The position numbers were made by a program, and so were the translations under genes. The notes beneath the pieces were generated by a model. It saw only the letters and a program-made list of their open reading frames with translations, did no database searches and was not told where the DNA came from. A stretch of DNA of 64,000 nt, taken from NCBI RefSeq assembly GCF_004331435.1, contig NZ_SJKA01000025.1, positions 1-64,000 on the forward strand, read 5' to 3'. The first letter of the stretch is position 1; the number at the start of each line of letters is the position of its first letter. The stretch comes from Kribbella sindirgiensis. GTDB lineage: Bacteria > Actinomycetota > Actinomycetes > Propionibacteriales > Kribbellaceae. This document shows, one piece after another, positions 52,109 through 60,725 of this stretch.

Positions 52109-52780
52109 GTGAGCCCACGAGCGACCCCACTGCCCCCCGAGGAACGGCGCGCTGCCATCCTCGCGGCCGCGCTGCCGTTGCTGGAGGAGTTCGGCACCGA
52201 GGTCAGTACCAAGCAGATCGCCGAAGCGGCAGGGATCGCCGAGGGGACGATCTTCCGTGCGTTCGGCAGCAAGGACGCACTGGTCGAGGCCGCGATGGCG
52301 ACCGCGTTCGACCCGTCGGACCTGATCCACGCCCTCGAACAGGTCGATCGCACGCTGCCGCTGCGGGAGCGGACCGTCGTCGCGGTCGAGATCAGCCAGG
52401 AGCGGTTGCGCCGGGTGTTCAAACTGCTGTTCGCGCTGCGGATCCGCCGGCCACCCGAGTTCAAGCACTCGACGCCGATGGACGAGGCGCGGCGCAAACG
52501 TCAGAACGACCTGGCCAACGCCGCATTCGCCGACTTGCTGCGACCGGACGCCGACCAGTTGCGGCTGCCACCGGAGGACGTCGTACGGATGATCGGCCTG
52601 CTCACGTTCTCGGCCACCCACCCAATGGTTTCCGGCGGCCACGTGCTGACCGCCGAGGAGATCGTCGACTTCGCCTTCGACGGACTCCGCAAGCATCGAA
52701 CCGGTCAGCCACCGGCTTCCGAGGACATCGTCGGATTCGCGCTCGACGGTGCCCGCCATCACGACTCTGGGGATGATTGA
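52109..52780 (+). CDS. TetR-family regulator leading a heterodimeric ABC exporter operon
   Basis: A 223-residue TetR protein: HTH RRAAILAAALPLLEEFGTEV, then TKQIAEAAGIAEGTIFRAFG, with the ligand domain behind it. GTG 52109 is chosen as start: TACCTT lies 7 bases upstream and the earlier TTG-type starts would sit inside the operator. The stop overlaps the first exporter start (TGATG). It probably represses its own operon through the 18-bp palindrome and is relieved by an exported compound. Confidence 0.9.
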   Translation: MSPRATPLPPEERRAAILAAALPLLEEFGTEVSTKQIAEAAGIAEGTIFRAFGSKDALVEAAMATAFDPSDLIHALEQVDRTLPLRERTVVAVEISQERLRRVFKLLFALRIRRPPEFKHSTPMDEARRKRQNDLANAAFADLLRPDADQLRLPPEDVVRMIGLLTFSATHPMVSGGHVLTAEEIVDFAFDGLRKHRTGQPPASEDIVGFALDGARHHDSGDD

Positions 52781-54513
52781 TGTTACTTCGCGTCTTGCGT
52801 ACGCACCTGCGTCCGTACGCGGGAAACCTGCTCCTGGTGGTCGTCCTGCAACTGATCGGGACGATCGCCTCCCTCTACCTGCCCAGCCTGAACGCCGACA
52901 TCATCGACAACGGCGTGGCCAAGGGCGACACCGACTACATCATGAGCACCGGCGGCTGGATGCTCGGCGTCAGCCTGGTGCAGATCGCCTGCACGATCAC
53001 CGCCGTGTACTTCGGTGCGAAGACGGCTGCCCTGTTCGGACGTGACGTCCGCGCCGCCGTGTTCCACCGGGTCGGCGAGTTCTCCGCGCGGGAGGTGAAC
53101 CAGTTCGGTGCGCCGACGCTGATCTCGCGCAGTACGAACGACGTCACCCAGATCCAGATGCTGGTCGTCACCACCTGCACGATGCTGGTCGCCGCGCCGA
53201 TCACGATGGTCGGCGGCGTGATCATGGCGGTCCGCGAGGACGTCGGCCTGTCCTGGCTGGTGGCGGTCGCCGTACCGCTGCTGGCGCTCTGTATCGGGTT
53301 CATCGCGAGCCGGATGGTGCCGCAGTTCCGGAAGATGCAGAAGAACATCGACGGGGTGAACCGGGTGCTGCGCGAGCAGATCGCGGGCATCCGGGTGGTC
53401 CGGGCGTTCGTCCGCGAGCCGCACGAGGTCGAGCGCTTCGGCGAGGCCAACGCGAACCTGACCGACACCGCGATCCGGGCCGGCCGGCTGATGGCGCTGG
53501 TGTTCCCGACGGTGATGCTGATCCTGAACGTGTCGAGTATCGCGGTGCTGTGGTTCGGCGCCTCCCGGGTCGAGAACCAGACCATGGAGGTCGGCGCACT
53601 GACCGCGTTCCTGAGTTACCTGATCCAGATCCTGTTCTCGGTCATGATGGGCGTGTTCGTGATGATCATGGTGCCGCGCGCATCGGTCTGCGCGGACCGG
53701 ATCTCCGAGGTCCTCGACACCGAGTCGTCGGTGCGGCCGCCGGTCACGCCGATCGGCAGCTTCACCGGCCGCGGCCAGCTGGTGTTCGAGCGGGCCTCGT
53801 TCAAGTACCCGGGCGCCGCCGAGCCGGTACTGCGCGACGTCAGCTTCGTCGCGTCGCCGGGTCAGACCACCGCGATCATCGGCAGCACCGGCGCCGGTAA
53901 GACCACGCTGCTCTCGCTGGTGCCGCGGTTGTTCGACGCGACCGAGGGGCGGGTGCTCGTCGACGGTATCGACGTACGGGAGATCGAGCCCGAGGCGCTG
54001 TGGGAGCGGATCGGTCTGGTGCCGCAGCGTCCGTACCTGTTCTCCGGAACGATCGCCAGCAACCTGCGGTACGGCAACCCGGACGCGACCGACGAGGAGC
54101 TCTGGGAGGCGCTGGAGATTGCCCAGGGCAAGGACTTCGTCGAGGCCATGCCGGAAGGGCTGAACGCGCCGATCGCGCAGGGCGGCACGAACGTGTCCGG
54201 CGGTCAGCGGCAGCGGCTCGCGATCGCGCGGGCGCTCGTCCGGAAGCCGGAGATCTTCTTGTTCGACGACTCGTTCTCGGCGCTCGACCTGTCGACGGAC
54301 GCCCGGTTGCGGGCGGCGCTGCGGCCTGTCACCCGCGACGCCTGCGTGGTCGTCGTCGCCCAGCGGGTCTCCACGATCGTCGACGCCGACCAGATCGTCG
54401 TGATCGAGGACGGCGCGATCGTCGGCAAGGGCACCCATCAGGAGTTGCTCGACACGTGTCCGACGTACGTCGAGATCGTCGAGTCCCAGCGTTCCGCGGA
54501 GGAGGCGGCATGA
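52780..54513 (+). CDS. ABC exporter subunit with degenerate ATP site (heterodimer partner 1)
   Basis: A 577-residue TMD-NBD protein. The six-helix domain spans about 15-300; the NBD has Walker A GSTGAGKTT and a canonical signature NVSGGQRQRLAIARAL. The Walker B ends LFDDSFSALD with Asp in place of the catalytic Glu, and the H-loop reads VVAQRVSTI with Gln for His. Such a subunit supplies the degenerate site of a heterodimer, as in TM287/288 or BmrCD. Start ATG 52780 overlaps the TetR stop (TGATG); the next subunit starts in ATGA overlap at its end. Confidence 0.93.
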   Translation: MLLRVLRTHLRPYAGNLLLVVVLQLIGTIASLYLPSLNADIIDNGVAKGDTDYIMSTGGWMLGVSLVQIACTITAVYFGAKTAALFGRDVRAAVFHRVGEFSAREVNQFGAPTLISRSTNDVTQIQMLVVTTCTMLVAAPITMVGGVIMAVREDVGLSWLVAVAVPLLALCIGFIASRMVPQFRKMQKNIDGVNRVLREQIAGIRVVRAFVREPHEVERFGEANANLTDTAIRAGRLMALVFPTVMLILNVSSIAVLWFGASRVENQTMEVGALTAFLSYLIQILFSVMMGVFVMIMVPRASVCADRISEVLDTESSVRPPVTPIGSFTGRGQLVFERASFKYPGAAEPVLRDVSFVASPGQTTAIIGSTGAGKTTLLSLVPRLFDATEGRVLVDGIDVREIEPEALWERIGLVPQRPYLFSGTIASNLRYGNPDATDEELWEALEIAQGKDFVEAMPEGLNAPIAQGGTNVSGGQRQRLAIARALVRKPEIFLFDDSFSALDLSTDARLRAALRPVTRDACVVVVAQRVSTIVDADQIVVIEDGAIVGKGTHQELLDTCPTYVEIVESQRSAEEAA

Positions 54514-56561
54514 GCGAGTCGGAACAGCCTGCTGCGGAAAGCAAGGGCTCGGAGAACAAGACGGTCAAGGCCACTGAGCGGCCGACCACCGGGCGTGCGT
54601 TCGGGCCGCCGGGAGGGATTCCGGGGGACAAGTCGATCGACTTCCTGCCCTCGGCGAAGCGGCTGCTCAAGCGGCTGCGTCCGCACCGGGTGCAGGTGTC
54701 GGGTGTCGTGCTGCTCGCGATCTTCAGCGTCGGCCTGTCGGTGCTCGGCCCGAAGATCCTCGGGCGCGCGACCGACATCATCTTCGCCGGTGCGATCGGC
54801 AAGAGGTTCCCGAGCGGTTTGAGCAAGGAGCAGGTCATCGAGCAGACCCGCGCGTCCGGCAACGGCCGGCTGGCGGACCTGCTGCAGGGAATCGACCTGA
54901 TCCCCGGCGTCGGCATCGACTTCGATGCCCTGCGCAACGTCCTGCTGCTGGTGCTGGCGTTGTACGTCGGCGCGTTCTTCCTGTCCTGGGCACAGGGCTA
55001 CATCCTGAACGGCGTCGTCCAGCGGACCATTCTGGACCTGCGGTCCGAGGTCGAGGAGAAGCTGAACAAGCTGCCGCTGAGCTACTTCGACGGCGCGCCG
55101 CGCGGTGAGCTGCTCAGCCGGGTCACCAACGACATCGACAACATCTCGACCAGCCTGCAGCAGACGCTGAGCCAGTTGCTGACGTCGCTGCTGACGGTGA
55201 TCGGGGTGATCACGATGATGTTCGTGATCTCGCCGTTGCTGGCGCTGATCGCGCTCGTCACGATCCCGATCTCGATGGTGCTGACGGCGGCGATCGCGAA
55301 GCGTTCGCAGGTCCGGTTCGTCGCGCAATGGCGGCATACCGGCGCTTTGAACGGTCAGATCGAGGAGGCGTTCACCGGGCACGAACTGGTGAAGGTCTTC
55401 GGCCGGCAGAAGGAGATCGAGGCGAGCTTCGCGGAGAAGAACGAGGAGCTGTACAAGGCCGCGTTCGGGGCGCAGTTCATCTCCGGTCTGATCATGCCGC
55501 TGATGATGTTCATCGGGAACGTGAACTACGTGGTGATCGCGGTGGTGGGCGGTCTGCGGGTCGCCTCCGGCACGATGTCGCTGGGTGACGTCCAGGCGTT
55601 CATCCAGTACTCGCGGCAGTTCACCCAGCCGCTGACCCAGGTGGCCTCGATGGCGAACCTGCTGCAGTCCGGTGTTGCGTCGGCGGAGCGTGTGTTCGAG
55701 GTGCTGGACGCCAAGGAGCAGGTGCCGGACGACGCGACCCCGGAGAAGGTCACCGACTCTCGCGGGCGGGTCGAGTTCGAGCACGTCTCGTTCTCGTACG
55801 ACCCGGAGAAGCCGCTGATCACCGACCTGAGCCTGGTCGCCGAACCGGGTCAGACGGTCGCGATCGTCGGCCCGACCGGCGCCGGGAAGACCACGCTGGT
55901 CAACCTGATCATGCGGTTCTACGAGCTGAACGGCGGGCGGATCACACTCGACGGCGTCGACATCACCGACCTGACCCGGCACGACCTGCGCTCGCGGATC
56001 GGCATGGTGCTGCAGGACACCTGGCTGTTCGGCGGCACGATCCGGGACAACATCCTCTACGGCAACCTGAAGGCCACCGAGGAGGACATGCTGGCGGCCG
56101 CGAAGGCGACGTACGTCGATCGCTTCGTGCACAGCCTGCCGGACGGGTACGACACGGTCATCGACGAGGAAGGCAGCAACGTCAGCGCCGGTGAGAAGCA
56201 GTTGCTCACCATCGCCCGCGCGTTCCTCGCCGACCCGCAGTTGCTGATCCTCGACGAGGCGACCAGCTCGGTCGACACCCGTACGGAGGTCCTGGTGCAG
56301 CGCGCCATGGCCGCCCTGCGCTCCGACCGCACCAGCTTCGTCATCGCCCACCGCCTGTCCACCATCCGCGATGCGGACCTCATCCTCGTCATGGAAGACG
56401 GCGCCATCGTCGAACAAGGCAACCACCGCGAACTCCTCGCAGCCGACGGCGCCTACGCCCGCCTCTACAACGCCCAGTTCAGCGGCGCAGTAGTAGACAT
56501 CGACGAAGAAGCAGCCGCCCTACCAACCCCCACCCCAGCCGGCCGCCCCATAGCCCGCTGA
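54510..56561 (+). CDS. ABC exporter subunit with canonical catalytic Glu (heterodimer partner 2)
   Basis: A 683-residue TMD-NBD protein with an N-terminal polar extension of about 45 residues and an extra loop after the first membrane segment (IGKRFPSGLSKEQVIEQTRA). Its NBD has Walker A GPTGAGKTT, Walker B LLILDEATSSVD with catalytic Glu and H-loop VIAHRLSTI, but a non-canonical signature NVSAGEKQLLTIARAF. Together with partner 1 this leaves one complete ATP site (signature from partner 1, Glu/His from partner 2). Role: multidrug or lipid export. A hairpin follows the stop. Confidence 0.93.
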   Translation: MSESEQPAAESKGSENKTVKATERPTTGRAFGPPGGIPGDKSIDFLPSAKRLLKRLRPHRVQVSGVVLLAIFSVGLSVLGPKILGRATDIIFAGAIGKRFPSGLSKEQVIEQTRASGNGRLADLLQGIDLIPGVGIDFDALRNVLLLVLALYVGAFFLSWAQGYILNGVVQRTILDLRSEVEEKLNKLPLSYFDGAPRGELLSRVTNDIDNISTSLQQTLSQLLTSLLTVIGVITMMFVISPLLALIALVTIPISMVLTAAIAKRSQVRFVAQWRHTGALNGQIEEAFTGHELVKVFGRQKEIEASFAEKNEELYKAAFGAQFISGLIMPLMMFIGNVNYVVIAVVGGLRVASGTMSLGDVQAFIQYSRQFTQPLTQVASMANLLQSGVASAERVFEVLDAKEQVPDDATPEKVTDSRGRVEFEHVSFSYDPEKPLITDLSLVAEPGQTVAIVGPTGAGKTTLVNLIMRFYELNGGRITLDGVDITDLTRHDLRSRIGMVLQDTWLFGGTIRDNILYGNLKATEEDMLAAAKATYVDRFVHSLPDGYDTVIDEEGSNVSAGEKQLLTIARAFLADPQLLILDEATSSVDTRTEVLVQRAMAALRSDRTSFVIAHRLSTIRDADLILVMEDGAIVEQGNHRELLAADGAYARLYNAQFSGAVVDIDEEAAALPTPTPAGRPIAR

Positions 56562-56567
56562 CTGGAA

Positions 56568-56602
56568 CAGGACGGGGACACCATCGAGGTGCCCCCGTCC
56601 TG
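56568..56602 (+). terminator. Strong GC hairpin after the heterodimeric exporter operon
   Basis: CAGGACGGGG (56568-56577) pairs with CCCCGTCCTG (56593-56602), extended inside by CACC/GGTG around a 5-base loop. There is no T tract, as is usual for actinobacterial terminators. It begins 7 bases after the stop codon. Confidence 0.7.
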
Positions 56603-56655
56603 CTGCCTGTGGATAACTCCCGCGCCGAACTCGCGAACTATGCGGTACTTGGCAG

Positions 56656-57981
56656 ATGCCCAACAACGCAGACGTCCTCCGGGAACGCAGCGCCCGCACA
56701 GCGCGCCGAGTTGCCGCACAACTGAGCATCTCCGACGCTGCGGACGTCATGACGCTGCGGGACGCCTACCTCGTCGCGTACGAGTTTCCGGCGCCGCTGA
56801 TGGTCAGGGTCGCCGACACCATGCTCGCCGATCTCAGGGACGACATCGCCGTACGGAAGGTCGATCGCATCGTCGCGCTCGGCCGGGACGGGCATCACCT
56901 TGCGCTGGCGATGAGGCAACTCGACGGCCAGTTCTTCGGTCGGCATGGGGCGAACCTGGTGCTGTCACGGATCCTGGTCGAGAACGCGCTCCAGGATCTG
57001 GAACGCCATCAGGGCTTGGCGTTTCCCCAGTTGCAGGCGTTTCGGGGCGCGGCGGGGCGGGTGGATCCTGCGGATACGGTGGGTGGGCTTCGGATGCTGA
57101 CCGACTACCTGCACGACGAGGGGGTGCCGGTTGGGCGACCGGGAAGCCGGGTGACAGTCGTCGACACGAGTTTCAAGGGCAGCGTGCAGGAGTTGCTCGC
57201 CGCGGTGTACCCGGAGACGGAGTTCATCGGACGGTACGCCTTCTACGGTGAGTCGCCGGATGACCCGCATCCCGGGAGCAAGAAGGGGTACGAGGTGCAC
57301 CTGCCCGCAGCGGAGACGCAGCACGGACGAGCTCTCGACATCCTCCCGGCCGATGAATCCAAGACGTTCGCACACCGCATTGCGCTGCATAGCATCGAGA
57401 AGTTGCTGAACGGTCCGATGTCGAGCCCGGAGCGGATCGGCGAGCGCGGACCCGAGCAGTCCGGTCAAAGACACGACCCGGAGCTCCTGAGGGGCTTGAG
57501 GCCGGCGCGGGTGTCGGCCCGGCTGCGCGATCCTCGCGTACGAGAGGGCGTGAAGGTAGTGAACCTGAAGGCCGTCGAGGATCTGGCGCGGGATATCGCC
57601 GTACTGCGTGATGCCGGGGGCAACTACCGGGGCTGGTTGGATGACTGGAGCGGGCGGTATCGGCGGGAGATCCGCGCGTGGATCGGGGGTGGGGCGACCG
57701 ATGCGCGGCTTGCGGAGGTCCTCGACTCGTTTGTGTATCGAGCGGACAACCAGCAGGTAGAGGCGTTGCAGAAGACGTTGGATCGTGCCCAGGTGCCGGA
57801 ACGTGACCGGCAAGCGATCTGGGAGTCGTACGAGCGGTGCGGGAGCGACAGCGACAAGCGGGTGTTCGTTGAGAATGTGTTCGGCTCGATGCGGAGAGGC
57901 GGCGGTGGTGGTGGGCGAGGGCAGGGACGAGGATCCGGTGGACGAGTGGATGGCGCTCGCCTGGACGACCGCGAACGTTGA
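56656..57981 (+). CDS. Uncharacterised protein with HAD/PRTase-like motifs, coupled to a nucleoside hydrolase
   Basis: I do not recognise this 441-residue protein with confidence. Two blocks stand out: VDRIVALGRDGHHLALAMRQ with LVLSRILVEN shortly after (about residues 68-110), and SRVTVVDTSFKGSVQELLAA (about 163-182). The first pair resembles the RDG...SR pattern in COG5610-like proteins; the second resembles a PRPP-binding loop of type I phosphoribosyltransferases. The C-terminus ends in a Gly/Arg-rich tail. No membrane segments. Its 3' end overlaps the nucleoside hydrolase start by about 40 bases, tying the two functions together. A nucleoside- or nucleotide-related role is inference. Confidence 0.7.
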   Translation: MPNNADVLRERSARTARRVAAQLSISDAADVMTLRDAYLVAYEFPAPLMVRVADTMLADLRDDIAVRKVDRIVALGRDGHHLALAMRQLDGQFFGRHGANLVLSRILVENALQDLERHQGLAFPQLQAFRGAAGRVDPADTVGGLRMLTDYLHDEGVPVGRPGSRVTVVDTSFKGSVQELLAAVYPETEFIGRYAFYGESPDDPHPGSKKGYEVHLPAAETQHGRALDILPADESKTFAHRIALHSIEKLLNGPMSSPERIGERGPEQSGQRHDPELLRGLRPARVSARLRDPRVREGVKVVNLKAVEDLARDIAVLRDAGGNYRGWLDDWSGRYRREIRAWIGGGATDARLAEVLDSFVYRADNQQVEALQKTLDRAQVPERDRQAIWESYERCGSDSDKRVFVENVFGSMRRGGGGGGRGQGRGSGGRVDGARLDDRER

Positions 57982-58903
57982 GGGCCTCGAGGATCTTGCC
58001 GACGAGATGATCCTCGCTGGGCCCCCACCCGCGGTCGGTGTGCCCGCTATCGCGAAGGCGCCGATGGTTATTGATACGGATGCTGGTGGGGATCCGGATG
58101 ACAGTGTTGCGGTGGTGGCGGCGGCTCGGTTGGTGCCTGAGTTGGCGTTGGTGGTCACCAGCGACGAGTACGGCGGGGAGCGGGCTCGGTTCGTGCGGTG
58201 GTTGCTGGATCTGGCAGGGCGGTCGGATGTTCGCGTGGTGGCGGGGGCCGATCTGGGGAATCGGAGGGGATTCGTCGTCGGCGGGATGTGTCCGGCGGAT
58301 GTCCCGCCGCAGGTCACGGACGTGGCGGCGGCGGTCAGTGAGGTCTTCGAGGGGCTGGACGGGCAGGTTCGGTGGGTGGGGATGGGGCCGTTGTCGAATC
58401 TGGCGAGCCTGCAGCGGGAGCGGCCGGAGCTGGTGGCGCGGATGGCCGTGACGCAGATGGGTGGGGCGATCAACTACCGGGATCCGTCGCGGGCCGAGCA
58501 CAACTTCCGGGCGGATCCGGACGCGGTGATCGAGATCCTGCCGACCTTGGAGCGTTGGGGTCCGCCGACGTTCGTGCTGTCCGACGTCACGTTCAACCCG
58601 GCCATCGAGATCACGGCGAAGTCGCCGCTCTACCGGAGGTGGGCCGCCCCGGACGCGAGGCCGTGGGAGCGCGTGTTGCGCGAACAGTTCGATCGCTGGA
58701 CGGCGAAGTACCCGGCCCTGCAGCACGACGCGCTGGCGCTGGCGGCTGCGATGCTTTGGCCGGGGGTGCGGTTCGTGCGGGAGCACGTGGTGCTCGACGA
58801 CGTCGCGCGGATGAGCCTGAACGCTGACGGCGCCGAGATCAAGATGTCGATCTCGGCCGACTACAGCGCCTTCATGTCCTGGCTGGAGACCGCGCTGGGC
58901 TAG
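57938..58903 (+). CDS. Nucleoside hydrolase-like protein
   Basis: A protein of about 321 residues. The calcium-binding N-terminal motif appears as MVIDTDAGGDPDDSVAVVAA near residue 45 (DTDxGxDPDD type), and the NVR/ADLG region, WVGMGPLSNLASL and QMGG follow as in inosine-uridine hydrolases. It should split ribosides or a related glycoside. The start is uncertain: GTG 57938 is preceded by GAGG, ATG 57950 and GTG 57911 are in frame; the first 40 residues are an unusual extension. It is coupled to the unknown protein upstream. Confidence 0.82.
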   Translation: MDEWMALAWTTANVEGLEDLADEMILAGPPPAVGVPAIAKAPMVIDTDAGGDPDDSVAVVAAARLVPELALVVTSDEYGGERARFVRWLLDLAGRSDVRVVAGADLGNRRGFVVGGMCPADVPPQVTDVAAAVSEVFEGLDGQVRWVGMGPLSNLASLQRERPELVARMAVTQMGGAINYRDPSRAEHNFRADPDAVIEILPTLERWGPPTFVLSDVTFNPAIEITAKSPLYRRWAAPDARPWERVLREQFDRWTAKYPALQHDALALAAAMLWPGVRFVREHVVLDDVARMSLNADGAEIKMSISADYSAFMSWLETALG

Positions 58904-59475
58904 CTTTGAGCTGTCCGTCGGGCGTAGGCGCGGGCTGCGCGGACTCGGTCGCCGCAGCGGGTGGAGCACCAGTGGCGGCGGCCGTGGCGGATCAGGTAGC
59001 GGTTGCAGGGCGTGGACTCACAGGCCGTGAGAGCTTCCTCGCTGGTGAGGAGGTCCGCGGCACTGGCGGAGATCGTAGCCAAGGCGTGTTCGAGGATCTC
59101 GTTCGTGGGGCAGGCGTGGGCTCGATACGGGCCGGTCTTGTCGTCCCAGCGCAGCAGTGCGGCGGTCGGGACCCGGGTGAGGGCGTCGTTCACGGCGTCG
59201 AGGGCCGCGGGAAGAGCGGGGGCTCCCGTGACGCGGGCCGCGAAGAGCGAGCGGATGTGTTCGCGGAGGGCGCGGAGCTGTGTCGCGCACATCTCTTGTA
59301 CGTCGGCGTCCTCGGGCGCGAGGTTACGCGCGATGAGCCAGTGGCTGACGGCGGCAGGGCTGCCCAGCAGGTCGACGTACTGGCCGCCGGGCAGCGCGAT
59401 CGCCGTGTTGGCGAACTCGAGCGCGAGGTAGTCGTCCGCACCGGGAGCGGGCGGCAGCGGCGGGGTCGGGTCCAT
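58900..59475 (-). CDS. CGNR zinc-finger (ABATE-domain) regulator
   Basis: A 191-residue protein: an N-terminal ABATE-type stress domain (YLALEFANTAIALPGGQYVD, then LGSPAAVSHWLIARNL) and a C-terminal CGNR zinc finger, here CESTPCNRYLIRHGRRHWCS followed by TRCGDRVRAARAYARR (CGDR in place of CGNR). These are treated as DNA-binding regulators. It is divergent from an MFS exporter across a dyad-rich region and is convergent with the nucleoside hydrolase gene (4-base overlap). Confidence 0.9.
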   Translation of the reverse strand: MDPTPPLPPAPGADDYLALEFANTAIALPGGQYVDLLGSPAAVSHWLIARNLAPEDADVQEMCATQLRALREHIRSLFAARVTGAPALPAALDAVNDALTRVPTAALLRWDDKTGPYRAHACPTNEILEHALATISASAADLLTSEEALTACESTPCNRYLIRHGRRHWCSTRCGDRVRAARAYARRTAQS

Positions 59476-59493
59476 GGGATCTCATGGTACAGG

Positions 59494-59523
59494 TTGCGTT
59501 CATCCGTGAGAACGATCTACTGT
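59494..59523 (+). promoter_or_regulatory. Promoter of the MFS exporter gene
   Basis: TTGCGT (59494-59499) and TACTGT (59518-59523) are 18 bases apart. One arm of the ATCCGTGAGA dyad lies in the spacer and the other just after the -10 box. Confidence 0.5.
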
Positions 59524-59534
59524 CTCTCACGGAT
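59502..59534. promoter_or_regulatory. Operator dyad between CGNR regulator and MFS exporter
   Basis: ATCCGTGAGA (59502-59511) and TCTCACGGAT (59525-59534) are exact reverse complements. Outside them GGTACAGGTT (59486-59495) and ACCTGTAACC (59540-59549) extend the symmetry imperfectly, and a further partial half site ACCGTGAGGA follows at 59547-59556. Confidence 0.65.
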
Positions 59535-59561
59535 AACCTGACCTGTAACCGTGAGGACGAG

Positions 59562-60725
59562 ATGAAGCTGACGGCGTTGCTGGTGTGCGTGTTCGGAGTG
59601 ACCACGGGGGAGTTCGTGGTGGCCGGGATCCTGCCGGCCGTGGCGGGGGATCTCGGGGTCTCGATCCCGGCGGCAGGGCTGCTGGTGACGGCGTACGCGC
59701 TGGGCATGATCGTCGGCGGCCCGTTGCTGACGGCAATCACCGCCGGGCGGCCGCGAAAACCTCTCGTCCTCGGGCTGCTCGCGGTCGCCGTGACGGGCAA
59801 CCTGCTGTCCACGGTCGCGCCCGGGTACGGCGTCCTGTTCGTGGCCCGGATCGTGACGGCGCTGGTCACGTCCACGTTCTTCGCGAACGCGATCGTGATC
59901 GCGACCGCCTCCGCGCCACCGGAGAAGAAGGCGTCGACCGTCGCGAAGCTCGCCCTCGGGATGAACCTGGCGATGATCCTCGGCGCACCGCTCGGCACCT
60001 GGATCGGTGACGTGTTCGGCTGGCGTACGACGTTCGCCGCGATCACCGCCTGCTGCACGGTCGGCCTGATCCTGGTCGCCCGGTTCATTCCGAACGATCA
60101 GCCCGGCGTATGCACCCGCGCGCTGGCGGAGTTCGCCGTCTTCCGGAACCGTGAACTGCTCCTCGCGATCGCGATCACCGCTGTCGCCAACATCGGCGCA
60201 CTGATGGTGTTCACGTACCTGGCGCCGCTGCTGACCGGCCCCGCGTCGTTCACCGCGGGAGCCATCGCCCCCATGCTGCTGGTGTACGGCGTCGGTGCGA
60301 CGCTCGGCAACCTTGTGGGTGGCCGCCTCGCCGATCGCGCCCTACTGCCTTCACAACTTGGCGCGCTAGCAGTGCTAGTTCTGCTGCTCGTCGCCCTCCG
60401 GCTGAGCTCGGCCACGATCCTCATCGGCGTGCTCGTCTTCGCGCTCGGCGCAGTCGCCTTCTCCGTCATCCCCGGTATGCAAACCCGTGTCCTGACGACA
60501 GCCGCCGCGGCCCCGACGTTGGCGATCGCGGTCAACGCCTCGGCGTACCAGGTCGCGGCCGCGTTCGCGGGCTGGCTGGGTGGCCGGGTCATCGCCGGGC
60601 CCGGCCTGCCGACGATCTACGTCGTTGCCGCAGGCACCACCGTGCTCGGTGCGTTGCTGACCGGCCTCGCATTGCGCACCACGCGGGAGCGCGCCGCGCC
60701 GGAGCACGACACGTCGGTGCGTTAG
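59562..60725 (+). CDS. MFS exporter (DHA1, Cmx/arabinose-efflux-like)
   Basis: A 387-residue 12-TM MFS protein: MKLTALLVCVFGVTTGEFVV start, then VSIPAAGLLVTAYALGMIVG typical of the DHA1/AraJ-Cmx chloramphenicol or sugar efflux group, with GRPRKPLVLGLLAVAVTGN as motif A. It likely exports a toxic compound. ATG 59562 is chosen, as the longer frame runs through the operator. Convergent with the M20 amidohydrolase, sharing 4 bases. Confidence 0.9.
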   Translation: MKLTALLVCVFGVTTGEFVVAGILPAVAGDLGVSIPAAGLLVTAYALGMIVGGPLLTAITAGRPRKPLVLGLLAVAVTGNLLSTVAPGYGVLFVARIVTALVTSTFFANAIVIATASAPPEKKASTVAKLALGMNLAMILGAPLGTWIGDVFGWRTTFAAITACCTVGLILVARFIPNDQPGVCTRALAEFAVFRNRELLLAIAITAVANIGALMVFTYLAPLLTGPASFTAGAIAPMLLVYGVGATLGNLVGGRLADRALLPSQLGALAVLVLLLVALRLSSATILIGVLVFALGAVAFSVIPGMQTRVLTTAAAAPTLAIAVNASAYQVAAAFAGWLGGRVIAGPGLPTIYVVAAGTTVLGALLTGLALRTTRERAAPEHDTSVR

